Source: Podochytrium sp. JEL0797
Lineage: Eukaryota > Chytridiomycota > Chytridiomycetes > Chytridiales > Chytriomycetaceae
Length of the DNA stretch: 16,393 nucleotides
NCBI GenBank assembly: GCA_027596195.1
Contig: JADGJG010000572.1
Coordinates: forward strand, 1 to 16,393
Direction of reading: 5' to 3'
Shown here: positions 1 through 8,294 of the stretch, one piece after another
How positions within the stretch are numbered: position 1 is the first letter of the stretch
Layout of the letters: each line of letters starts with the position of its first letter
The notes under the pieces: generated by a model
What the model was told of the DNA's origin: nothing
The model's input: the letters and a program-made list of their open reading frames with translations, nothing else
Databases searched by the model: none
Made by a program: the position numbers and the translations under genes

Positions 1-134
1 AGTGTTTTATCCTACAAGAATTAAATACAAGAAATAATATAATCTTTGTTGAAGCAAGAAGTGAAATTGATCAGAGTGAATCTATTCGTTCTTCAACATC
101 GAAGTCCCATTTGGATACTCAAAATCATTTTCAG

Positions 135-298
135 CAGCATCTTTATGGACGTCGAAAAGTCAATTGACGATTTGTCTGGTGAGGAAGAAGGAATATGGGG
201 TCAAGACGACGGATGAGAGTGCTAAAAGGTCACTCCATGATATTGTTTTGAGTGTGCTTGCTAGTGAGTCCATTCCAGACTTGAAGCCTTTCTTTTGA
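135..298 (+). CDS. possible last exon of a gene entering from the left edge
   Basis: The frame ending in TGA at 296-298 is open back to position 80. It reads like the C-terminus of a protein, with a basic stretch (LVRKKEYGVKTTDESAKR) followed by a hydrophobic helix-like end (LSVLASESIPDLKPFF). The pyrimidine-rich tract with TTTTCAG at about 128-134 is a possible splice acceptor, which is why the start is set at 135, but I cannot fix it. No family is recognised and no poly(A) signal follows. It would converge on the PIP-box gene, which ends at 406 on the other strand. It could equally be a chance open frame. Confidence 0.22.
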
Positions 299-405
299 TG
301 ATTTTTCCATTTCTTTCTATTCCTATTCACTCATTATATTTATCATTTAATTGACATTTGACAAGAGATCAATTCCCCAAAGTCAAAAAGAACACCCGTC
401 TCGCG

Positions 406-1257
406 TTACAGATCTACACAACAGGACAAAACATATTTGGTGACCGTAAGCTCATAACAAATCTTTGCCTCCGGAAAACACTCCCTCAACTCCCTGGCAA
501 CCCAATCCACAAAACCCGACACGAACCGCTGCGGAACAACAAACGTTTCGCCCGATATCGAATCCGGAATTACGCAGTCACGGTGGAACGTGAGTGGAGA
601 AGAGGATACTGTTTCGAGGTATAGCTTGACTGCGGTTTTGATGGCGTTTCGTGAGGCGGGTGGGAGGGTCGTGAATGTTGGCATGAGGGTGTGGAGGATG
701 CGGTTGTATTTGATGGCGGGTTGTGACTGCGGTTGTTGAATCGGGGTCAAAACGCGTGTCGGGGCAATCACTGGGTCAGCCTGGGGCGCGCGTTGTTCTT
801 TTCCTTCCTCATGACTCTCGATGAGTCGATCGGCGTCGGTGCAAAAGTTGGCAGGGTTGGACCATTCCAGGGCGGCGGAGTGGCGGGGATCGGAAGGGTC
901 GGAAGCAGTGTATCGGGTGGGCTTGGTGATGTTTCTGCGGGGACGTTTGGAGGCGGGTTCTGGGCCAGGTGAAGTTGCGTTATTGAATGTGAGGGTGGCG
1001 GGGATCGGGTCAGAGGAGGAGCGTGGGGGTATCCGGGATTTTGGAATGGCGGGGACTTGTTGATCGCGGGCGTGTGGGGAGGGTCGTGGGGAGGTCTGGT
1101 GGGTATCGGAGGGGAGTGATCGTTTGGGCTGTTTCACGGGGGCAGCGACGAGGACACCGGTCTTGAGGGCAGGCTGCAAGAGACATATGGCAGGAGCAGG
1201 GGCGAAGAAGGTGCGGATGCTCGGCTGTTTCGGATCGGGGAAAGTCCCCTTGGGCAT
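406..1257 (-). CDS. PIP-box nuclear protein, unknown family (283 aa)
   Basis: A single open frame of 283 codons from the ATG at 1257-1255 to the stop at 408-406. Residues 11-18 read QPSIRTFF, a full match to the PCNA-interacting consensus Q-x-x-[ILM]-x-x-[FY]-[FY], and they sit at the extreme N-terminus as in many PCNA clients. Residues of about 30-180 are rich in Pro, Ser and Arg and look disordered. They include a basic cluster, SKRPRRNITKP, that could be a nuclear localisation signal. The C-terminal third is more ordered and hydrophobic, around TAVKLYLETV and RFVSGFVDWVARELRECF, but I do not recognise the fold. The end is uncertain: a possible short intron near 440-415 would replace the last residues. 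A role in replication or repair is inferred from the PIP box alone. Confidence 0.55.
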   Translation of the reverse strand: MPKGTFPDPKQPSIRTFFAPAPAICLLQPALKTGVLVAAPVKQPKRSLPSDTHQTSPRPSPHARDQQVPAIPKSRIPPRSSSDPIPATLTFNNATSPGPEPASKRPRRNITKPTRYTASDPSDPRHSAALEWSNPANFCTDADRLIESHEEGKEQRAPQADPVIAPTRVLTPIQQPQSQPAIKYNRILHTLMPTFTTLPPASRNAIKTAVKLYLETVSSSPLTFHRDCVIPDSISGETFVVPQRFVSGFVDWVARELRECFPEAKICYELTVTKYVLSCCVDL

Positions 1258-1921
1258 AGGTATCAATTTTCAAAAAAAATTGTGGGGTATTGTAATAACG
1301 CCGGGGGGAATGTTTGATTAAAATGCATCTCACGTAAGGAATACTGGACGGGGGGATATTATCCTTGGGCTCTCCTGGCGCGCTGTTTCGAACGGTTTCT
1401 TTCCAAATCGGAACTTCTGCCTATTCGGTTCTGAGACGAACTCATAGATATTCTCGAGCTGTCAAAGCAGTTGAGATTCATCCCGATAGCCTCCGAGATG
1501 AGCTGCAGTCGTCTGTTCACCAATATGCCGCCTTGTTCTTCAAACAGGTTTCCCCTTCTCAATCTATGCGTTTATACCGCTACTTCGGCTACTGCGGCTC
1601 CCATGGGCAATCCTGCGTCCCTTCAAGCCATCCATCACTCTTCCAGCGACCGCTACCACCATTGCCGCACTTCCTCCTTATTCCAGCAGCAACTACCAAC
1701 ACTGCTGCTGTTGTTTCTATTGCCAGAGGCCCACGCCGCGCTGCAACACAATCCGCCAATGATACATGAGCCGGAAATGAAGTCGGCCGCGAAACCCAAA
1801 CTTGTCTGGCGAGTGGGACGGACTGGGCAGAAGAAATTTGTACTTTCTAAATAGTTCATCAAAATTTGAAAAGGGGGACGGAGGTTTCGCCAATTTTGCA
1901 CAGCAGTTGCATAACCACAGC

Positions 1922-2058
1922 ATAATCCTTGGCAAAAATGAAAATCGTACAAAACAATTTTTCCCATAAAAGAAAGCCTCGAATAATCTAGGCGCCAGAA
2001 TTGATGCCAAAATGAAAAATAAGCCAGCATTGGAATAATCCTTGGCAAAAATGAAAAT
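1922..2058. repeat. 24-nt direct repeat, two perfect copies 113 bp apart
   Basis: ATAATCCTTGGCAAAAATGA followed by AAAT occurs at 1922-1945 and again, identical, at 2035-2058. Between them, at about 2003-2024, lies a degenerate partial copy sharing CCAAAATGAAAAAT. The second copy lies 29 bp upstream of a TATA box and contains an in-frame upstream ATG for the small gene at 2129. It may be a duplicated regulatory site or a relic of local tandem duplication. Confidence 0.7.
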
Positions 2059-2086
2059 ATTGAAACACCTTTTTGTCAAGCAAATC

Positions 2087-2092
2087 TATAAA
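2087..2092 (+). promoter_or_regulatory. TATA box of the small gene at 2129
   Basis: TATAAA lies 42 nt before the ATG at 2129, leaving room for a start of transcription about 25-30 nt downstream. This spacing favours the ATG at 2129 over the in-frame ATG at 2051, which is upstream of the box. Confidence 0.45.
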
Positions 2093-2128
2093 TTACCCCA
2101 ATTTCGGACGCTCTTCATTCCAACGAAA

Positions 2129-2439
2129 ATGGCAGCAATCGACCTGATCACCAGCAGTGACTTTAAGGGCATGTGCCTCGCCGGCGTTGGCGCTTTTTGC
2201 ATCGACGCCACTCCAGACTCAATCGCCCCCTGGGTTGTGGATTCCTGTTCTGTTGTGGTGCGTTCGGCCTTCCTGCTTTAATTTTGGGTTGGATGCTTCA
2301 TTGAACTAACGCAGTTTTTGGCGGCTCTTTGCAGACGATTCCAGGATGTGTCGCCGTACAGTTTGAGCAAGACGACTCAATCTTTTCTGATCCCAAGTCT
2401 CCCACCAATATTGACCTTAACCCTAATGACCTCAGATAG
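2129..2439 (+). CDS. small two-exon protein of unknown function (77 aa)
   Basis: Exons 2129-2257 and 2335-2439, joined in phase 0 across a 77-nt intron (donor GTGCGT, acceptor CTTTGCAG). The product has a short N-terminal segment, a moderately hydrophobic Cys-containing middle (GMCLAGVGAFCIDATPDSIA, then VVDSCSVVTIPGCVAVQF) and an acidic polar tail ending in DLNPNDLR. There are four Cys and no clear transmembrane helix. A TATA box lies 42 nt upstream of the chosen ATG, and two AATAAA signals follow the stop within about 40 nt, which supports a real transcript. Starting at the in-frame ATG at 2051 would add a basic, acid-free 26-residue leader that looks like a mitochondrial presequence, but that ATG lies upstream of the TATA box. 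No family is recognised. Confidence 0.5.
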
Positions 2440-2463
2440 TATTATTCACTGTCACACTCATAA

Positions 2464-2481
2464 AATAAATGCCGGAATAAA
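2464..2481 (+). terminator. paired poly(A) signals
   Basis: AATAAA at 2464-2469 and again at 2476-2481, 25 and 37 nt after the TAG stop of the small gene. An A-rich stretch follows at about 2503-2512. Confidence 0.55.
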
Positions 2482-2806
2482 GTGCAAACCGAAAGAGGTA
2501 TAAAAAAAAAAGAACAAAAATAAAACAGGCCCCCCCAATTTTCAACACTCTCCACCCAAGCCGCCATCCTCAGCAGCGCTAAACACATGACATCATCGCA
2601 AGGCGTGGGAGAAGGGAGCACTAAGCCAAAATCCAAAATAGGCTCTGCGCCGGCTGGGCTAGGCCGGCAGTGTCAAGTGACGGTTTCTTTCTTGCGACGA
2701 GTTGGTTCCGTTGCGAGTGCCACTCGCGCGATTTGGAGGGGGTAGATTTGCTGCGCACGTGGGAGCATAGTAGTGCTTGCTTTACCTGAGGGAATAGGTG
2801 ACTAGA
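2482..2806. other. 325-bp gap between convergent genes
   Basis: I see nothing that I would call a gene on either strand. The gap holds the 3' flank of the small plus-strand gene and, from the other side, that of the minus-strand exon ending at 2807. A run of A followed by a run of C at about 2503-2536 is the only low-complexity tract. Confidence 0.5.
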
Positions 2807-3125
2807 TCAACCAGAGCGCCGGGGACGGCCTCCTCGGCGGGCGACACGGTAGTTGGTGGGTTGCGAGGGCTGGGATGCGCCTCCTTGTGTTGCTTGGTTT
2901 CGACGCTTCCGCGAGGAAGGGTCGAAGCATATGGGGTTGAAGCCGCGGGCAAGAATACCGGTGGCGGCGTCACGAATCTCGTCACTTGGATCGATATTGG
3001 CCATCATGGCGTCAATCTCTTCTTGTTGCGTCGCGGCAGACGCGTCGTAGAAAGCTTGGTGTCCGAGACAGGTGATGCGGATTTTCTTGATGGCCTTGGC
3101 AATGGCGGTCGCGCGTGGCTTAACC
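2807..3125 (-). CDS. last exon of an unidentified basic, RGG-tailed protein
   Basis: On the minus strand the frame ends in TGA at 2809-2807 and is open upstream past 3125, where CCATTAG can serve as a splice acceptor. The 106 codons favour C or G in the third position (GCC, ATC, AAG, GAC, TTC). They give a natural-looking sequence: a basic start (KPRATAIAKAIKKIRI), an acidic helical middle (EEIDAMMANIDPSDEIRDA), and a basic, Arg/Gly-rich tail ending RRGGRPRRSG that suggests nucleic-acid binding. I found no convincing upstream exon or start codon. The overlapping plus-strand frame is its codon-aligned complement, so third-base bias alone cannot decide the strand; protein content favours minus. 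Family unknown. Confidence 0.35.
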
Positions 3126-4194
3126 CTAATGGACCAAGTGCAATCTACCAAGATGTGATGGTTCCGGCTGGGTTCAGTGGTTTAATGTTGTCGATGGATG
3201 TCGGATTCAACACCTACTGCCACGGGACCAAAGGAGACTTCACCCTCGCCGTTACGAACCTTGTCAGTTGTCACGGGGACAAATATCTACGCAACGACTG
3301 TGACTGGGTCCATGCCGTTTGCAAACCAGATTTCTCGATCCCAACAACTCTGAATCTGGTTCGACCCGGGTGGAGTTCATCTCGTTGGTGGCAACTTCGA
3401 CTTGTGGACCTCTTGTCTCGGATGTGCAGCTCTCTATGACGGATGTAGCGGCGGCCAATTCTGCCTGCGCAGCTGGTTTGTCCGTGATTCCCGCCACAAC
3501 AGCTTGTTCCACTTCTCGCGACCATGAATGCTGTTAGTCAGTCGGCAGCGGCAGCGACCACTGTTATGGCGCTTAGCAATTTCGTCAGCTCCAGCTCCCC
3601 GACCACTTCTGCGGTTTCTGTGTCGGCGACTTTGGCCTCTATTTCATCATCCCCCCCTCCTTCAACAACTCTCAGTGCTATGAACAGTACTGCAGGACCT
3701 ATAGCCATCAGCGCTATGACCAATGCGGGAGTTATGACAATAGCTATATCCACATTGAGTAGCGCAAGTCAAACACTTGCTCCGTCTTCCACTGGGCAAC
3801 TTTTATCTATCTCCAATCAAATTACAGCAGCTCCCGCCGTCGCAGGAATGACGCAGTTATTGTCCCTTCTCAGAACTACCAGCCCGCGGCTGCACCACCC
3901 GTCAACCCGCTCGCGTATGCGGCTCAACAGGCGCCCGCGCATGCACCACCCGCCTACCGACCCGCGTATGTGGCACAGCAAGGGTCTGCGGCAGCGCCAA
4001 ACGCAGCGAATTATGCCAACATGAAGCCGGCGGCGGTTGCGAATGTGTTGGCAAGTGGAGCGGGGAGAATTGCGTCGAGTGGGGTGGCGTTGGTGGTGCT
4101 GTTGTTGCAGTTGTTTGAGACTTGTTTGACGTCGGATGTGAGATTCGTTTCGTTTTATTTATATTCTAGTGGTTTGGTGCATGGCATTGGTTGA
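3126..4194 (+). pseudogene. frame-broken or unresolved gene for a secreted/surface-type protein
   Basis: Several plus-strand segments look like parts of one extracellular protein but lie in different frames. About 3120-3250 gives a beta-sandwich-like stretch (LNPNGPSAIYQDVMVPAGF, then SMDVGFNTYC). One frame on, about 3265-3325 gives SVVTGTNIYATTVTGSMPF. Another frame on, about 3330-3470 gives VEFISLVATSTCGPLVSDVQ, close to the pattern 'F.S....TCGP..DDV' known from secreted DUF642-like galactose-binding-fold domains. From 3524 there is a Ser/Thr/Ala-rich mucin-like frame that overlaps a Cys/Tyr-rich one. From about 3850 a Pro/Ala-rich stretch leads to a hydrophobic segment (SSGVALVVLLLQLF) that could be a membrane or GPI-anchor signal, with a stop at 4192-4194. 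One 69-nt intron (about 3758-3826) fits; the other frame changes have no room for introns. No N-terminus or signal peptide was found. Decay, assembly indels or misread exons are all possible. Confidence 0.3.
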
Positions 4195-4492
4195 CGCTTT
4201 TTCGATTCTCTTTTGAGGTTGTAACGTTTTTTATGTCGTTTAATACGTGTTATATTTTGAGGTCTTTATATTTTTTTCATTTTGGGTATTGGGCCACCTT
4301 CCATCCTTCTTTTCACGTCGCACTCGTGATCATTCTCCTTCCGCATTTCAATGAACCTGGTTATTTTTTTAAAAAAAGAAGGGCTTGTAAAACCAAAAAG
4401 AACCAGTCACAATATTCTCTTCACCCATATACTTTCAATTAAAACCTCCATACCAAAAAAGAAAGAAAGAACGGAATCAAACTGGGGGGAAA
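4195..4492. other. AT-rich intergenic spacer
   Basis: 298 bp of AT-rich sequence with T and A tracts between the broken plus-strand gene and the 3' end of the minus-strand Rap-GAP gene. No coding frame, RNA gene or clear poly(A) signal was recognised. Confidence 0.5.
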
Positions 4493-5833
4493 TCACTTGA
4501 CGTGCTTGCTTGCCACATCGCACAAAAGAACGCTGCGGGTACGTGAAATCTTGGGTGCAAACGATGCACTCTTGTAAGAAGCTCGCTCCCCATTCACGAG
4601 AGTGTGTAAAAAGTAATCACGAGAAACGGTGTCCTTTCCGAAAATAGGAGGATCTGGGATTTCGGGAGTGAACGCAGGAACGCCCTGCTTTACTGCACAG
4701 ACGAATCTGTGAATGAAATCAAAGTCAGACGAGGACTGCTGGTATCCAAGACTAAAGAAACTCAACTTATAACCGTCTCCTTCCGGCTTCACGAAAGCTA
4801 GGACGTGGTTTTGGTGCGACGTCACGGAGGATAGTTGGAACGGTTCGTCTGTGTCTTGGAAAACAATCACGACAATGTCGTTTCCGAGGTGGCGTTTTCT
4901 TTCCAACTAAATTGCTAAATTAAAAAATAGTGGTAGAAATGTACTCTGAAACGTTACTTGTTGTTTATCCTTTTCGTTGTATGGTAACAAAGTTGACACG
5001 TGGAACATGACTTCATAGCCTTGCCATTTCGTATACACCGAGTGGGTTCCCGTTTGGTTGGCTGGGTGAGAATCTGTGGTTAGTCCGTGAAGACGGGGTC
5101 GTTCCGCTTACTTCCTGAAACGTCCAAACCCGCTCGGTATCCTTTCCAGCCCCTCAATTCAATAGTTTCTCCGAGGAATTGCAAAAATCCTTTGAATGCC
5201 GGCGATGCATCCTCTATTTATCGAAAATATGAAATCAGTATCCAACACGTCATCGCCAAACCGTTCCTCACCGTGCTTATTTGACATCATATCTTCCTCC
5301 TTCACCTGTCCGGATTTACAATACGCGACTCCAAATTTGTAGCTCCTAATCACTTGGCGTTCCTCCATCGACAACAACTCATTCGCCAACCCAGGAGCCT
5401 TCACGAGAGTCAAATTTTTGGCCGGAATTCCACTCGAAAACGCGCTCATGAGATTTTCGACCTTGGGTCCCATTTTGAGCATTTTCCTGTGCGCGCTTTG
5501 GTGTACCGAGCTGGCTTCGACCGTGAGACGTTCGGAGCCTTCGATCGAGCGCACAAGGGCTTTATAAATTGTTCCGTCGAGAATTACGGAGATGGCGAGC
5601 GGGCCTTTAGGTGATTCGAGGGCGAGGTAGTTGTCGTGTTCTAATTTTCGGCGAATTAGAACTGTCCCTGGTTGGCCTCGTTTACGAAACTTACGCTTTC
5701 CAAAGAAGTTTTCTCTATACCAAATGATATCCTTCTCACACTCTTGCAATAAACTTTCGTGCACTCCCGTTATCTTTGCATTTGAGCTCGGCTGCATGGG
5801 CCTGAAATCGGAGGATCCAACGGTGACGGACAT
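4493..5833 (-). CDS. Rap-type GTPase-activating protein (Rap/Ran-GAP domain, 373 aa)
   Basis: Exons, read on the minus strand: 5833-5272, 5213-5112, 5061-4958, 4906-4767 and 4706-4493 (introns of 58, 50, 51 and 60 nt). The spliced product follows the Rap1GAP/SIPA1 family. Residues 38-46 are WYRENFFGK, the family's N-terminal signature. The GAP domain runs from about [12 protein letters not shown] (165-176) through [45 protein letters not shown] and [18 protein letters not shown]. Asn265 in KRHLGND matches the catalytic 'Asn thumb' that Rap GAPs use in place of an arginine finger. The domain ends in the helix around [19 protein letters not shown]. It should stimulate GTP hydrolysis on a Rap-like small GTPase and so act in adhesion, polarity or cytoskeletal signalling. 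Exon 4 to 5 uses a 60-nt intron with no stop codon, so reading straight through would also stay open. There are no extra domains, so it is shorter than most metazoan members. Confidence 0.88.
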
Positions 5834-6061
5834 GTTTGTGATCGCGATAGATTCTGGTTGTGAAGGTTTTCGAGTTGCTGATATCTAATAAGCGACCGAT
5901 GCAGAAGTATCTGAGTTCAAACCGGATGGAGCGAGGTTTGAGCGCGATTCCTTTGTTCCTCGTTGGATTTTTTCACCAATCCTTCCATTGTTCAATACCT
6001 ATACAAATCCTTTTCAAAAATACAATTGCAACATATTTGATATGCGGAGGACTGGGACATA

Positions 6062-6067
6062 TTTATT
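6062..6067 (-). terminator. poly(A) signal of the WDR34 gene
   Basis: AATAAA on the minus strand, 5 nt after the TGA stop at 6075-6073. It lies within the 239-bp gap that also holds the promoter of the Rap-GAP gene. Confidence 0.4.
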
Positions 6068-6072
6068 TGACA

Positions 6073-8214
6073 TCATTCGACGCGTTTGTTTGCTCGAAAG
6101 CTCAAGATGCGATTCAAAACTCCTTCTTCTCTTCCGTCACATTCATGCAAGCTACTCAAGACACGAAAAATGCGAATAAATCCCTCGGAATCGGAAACGC
6201 CAACGAGTCCCTGAATCGCTGGGTTGAATGCGAGATCCGTCACGGGTGTCGCCGACTTTTGGTCCATTGCGCGTTTCGTCGTTGCGGGAATGGAGAGGGA
6301 AGGAAGATGCTTACTTTTCTGTTATGCTTTTTTAATATCTCATTTTCATATTATGCACGCGAAAGAGATATTGGAGTTACCGAAAGATTGTAGAAATACA
6401 ACATCCCATCTGAGCTCCCGACCGCAAACACTGTTGTCTTGTGTGGCGACCATGCAATGCTCGTTAATGGAGAACAAGTTGTTGAAGGTTGCCATGTTGC
6501 AAGCGTGCCATGAGTCTGGGAACCAAAAAAGTGAGTGCGCGTATTGGTTGCGTGAAGGGAATCACCTTCAATTTGTGCAGCATTCGAATAACACCATCAT
6601 TTCCACAAGAAAGCACGAGATCCCGCATGAATGGCGATGACGAAATTCCTGTGACGGCGCCGATGTGAGGAATGGGGGTGAATCCTGCGTGGATTCCATT
6701 CACGAGGGCTGGTTTGACCTCTAAAATGCCAGAAATTTGAGTCAAATGCCATACATATGATATGTGCGAGTATCAGAAACCTTTTTCGGATTTCTTTTGA
6801 ATATTGGCTCCCGTTTCAGAAAACCCTGGTGCGCTTGATAAATTGCACTTGAATACAAATCCGGGTTCAGTTCCGACAACGAATGTCGCAGGGTCTTCTT
6901 TAAATCCAGCAATACACGTCACTGAAAAGTTTGAAAAGGTGAGATGATGAAAGAGGGAAAATTGATAGCTATCAAACCTCCGACCACAGTGTCGAGAGAA
7001 AATGCCCTCCTATTCTCGAAATCAGCCAGCACGTTTTGCGGGATATTTACTGTTGCAAGCTGGACTCCGCATTTTGGCTTTGAGAGTTTCAAATCGTGGT
7101 GTTGCGGCGACCACACCAAAATACGGCCATCGGTTCCGGTTGAGACGAGCTGCAACCCCGCATCAGCACAAAAATTATAAAATCGAGTAGAACTCACATC
7201 AAACTGATTGATTCTGGGCCCCGGACTCCAAAACACCTTCACAACGGGATCTTGATGCGAAAACTCGTTCATCTTCGAACACATCACTACGGGATCATCT
7301 TTTTCGTTCATATTCCAGACTATAATTTCTCCTTGGTACGTTCCGCCAGCCACAATATTGGGAGATTCGGGATGGAAAGCGATCGTTGTCAAGCACGTCT
7401 AAATATTTCGACCTCCGAAATGAGCAATCAACCCAACTGAGTTTTAAGCTAAAATACCGTCGTCTCGACTGCGAATGTTGCCGTTTCACTATTTAGTTCT
7501 CTTAACCCAAGAGACCAAGCGCAAAACTGTCCCTTGTGTGTGCACCACCCGGAATGAGATTTTGTCCCATATCTGTTTTTAGAGTCAGAGCTGTTAGAAC
7601 ACTAATAAAATAGCTTACGCAGCTCCGATCATGGATCCGGTTTTATTCCACGCGATTTGAATGCATGAGAGTCCTTCCTCGCGCTGGGTATGCGAAAGAG
7701 TGTGCAAACAGGACACAGTGTTGACTTCATCATCCCATCTCACAGAGTACCCTAATTTAACTTAATACACTATATATAAAAATGAGTGGGGTGCGGTTTT
7801 ACCATCGAAAGCGGATGACTTGATGTTTTTCATGAGCTCCGCCGACATGATTGATTCCGCCTTTCCCAAAAACCCAATCAACGATTCATGATTGAATTTC
7901 TGGAGCAACTTTAAAGATTTCTGACGCGTTTCGTCGGTTTGGATCTGTGCTTTGGGTCTGTTTGAATTCAAAAATGAACTTTGACAGGTCAATAAACGGA
8001 CCTCCTTTTCTGCGAGACGAACAGAATTTCTCCCGTGATCTTCGTATGTGATGCGTTCAGTTTGAATGGATTGGCTGGCGAATCCCGTGGCCCTTGTTGT
8101 GCTCCTCCACGTGCTGGGTGCGTCGATTGGAAGGGTCGCGAAGTCGGCAAACATTCTTTTCTCCGCCAGAAATTTTCTGTTCGCTTCTTCCCCTTTTAAC
8201 CGAAAGGCGTTCAT
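6073..8214 (-). CDS. DYNC2I2: cytoplasmic dynein-2 intermediate chain 2 (WDR34 family, 569 aa)
   Basis: Nine exons on the minus strand: 8214-7803, 7751-7619, 7572-7458, 7398-7198, 7149-6978, 6921-6781, 6720-6566, 6515-6381 and 6318-6073. All eight introns are 46-62 nt, and each junction keeps frame. The product is the non-catalytic intermediate chain of the retrograde intraflagellar-transport motor. The N-terminal tail (1-100) carries two IQT-type motifs (SIQTE at 49-53, QIQTDE at 90-95) like those that bind the light chain LC8. It is followed by the family-typical ESLIGFLGKAESIMSAELMK and AFDG. The beta-propeller matches WDR34 blade by blade: SCIQIAWNKTGSMIGAAYG, LTTIAFHPESPNIVAGGTYQ with GEIIVWN, QDPVVKVFWSPGPRINQF, VSTGTDGRILVWSPQ, FVVGTEPGFVFKCNL, VTGISSSPFMRDLVLSCGND, IAWSPHKTTVFAVGSSDGML and VTDLAFNPAIQGL. 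The length is close to the human protein (about 536 aa). The junctions at exons 7/8 and 8/9 are the least certain. The gene implies a motile or sensory cilium in the life cycle. Confidence 0.9.
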
Positions 8215-8252
8215 TTCTATATTTATTTATACAGCATAGTCAATCGCGAATA

Positions 8253-8258
8253 TTTATT
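8253..8258 (-). terminator. poly(A) signal of the reductase-Hcp fusion gene
   Basis: AATAAA on the minus strand, 36 nt after the stop at 8297-8295. It sits inside the 80-bp gap before the WDR34 start codon at 8214, so the end of one gene and the promoter of the next overlap. Confidence 0.5.
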
Positions 8259-8294
8259 ATTCTGTTGTTCAAAATCAAAAACAAAACCGCCCCC

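Larger units (their letters stand above)
1258..2128. other. 870 bp without a supported gene
   Basis: The left part must hold the promoter of the minus-strand PIP-box gene. On the plus strand around 1440-1550 one frame gives protein-like sequence (VEIHPDSLRDELQSSVHQY, then AALFFKQ) just before a possible donor at 1549. Another frame at about 1740-1854 ends in a basic stretch (KPKLVWRVGRTGQKKFVLSK). I could not join these into a convincing gene. They may be exons of an unrecognised gene, decayed sequence or chance. The right part, 1860-2128, is AT-rich and carries a direct repeat and the promoter of the next gene. Confidence 0.4.

Noticed and set aside
2417..3131. TTAACCCTAATG at about 2418 and again at about 3120, resembling telomere repeats
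   Set aside because: Each is a single unit inside a coding-like stretch, not a tandem array, so it is chance.
2798..3439. A single 213-codon plus-strand gene
   Set aside because: Its first half is the codon-aligned complement of a more natural minus-strand protein, and its end drifts out of the frame supported by the secreted-protein motifs.
3524..3860. A frame interrupted only by three TAG codons, suggesting TAG is read as glutamine
   Set aside because: The first zinc-finger gene ends in TAG exactly where its paralogue ends in TGA (FFxGSV), and the small gene at 2129 ends in TAG before poly(A) signals. TAG therefore acts as a stop here.
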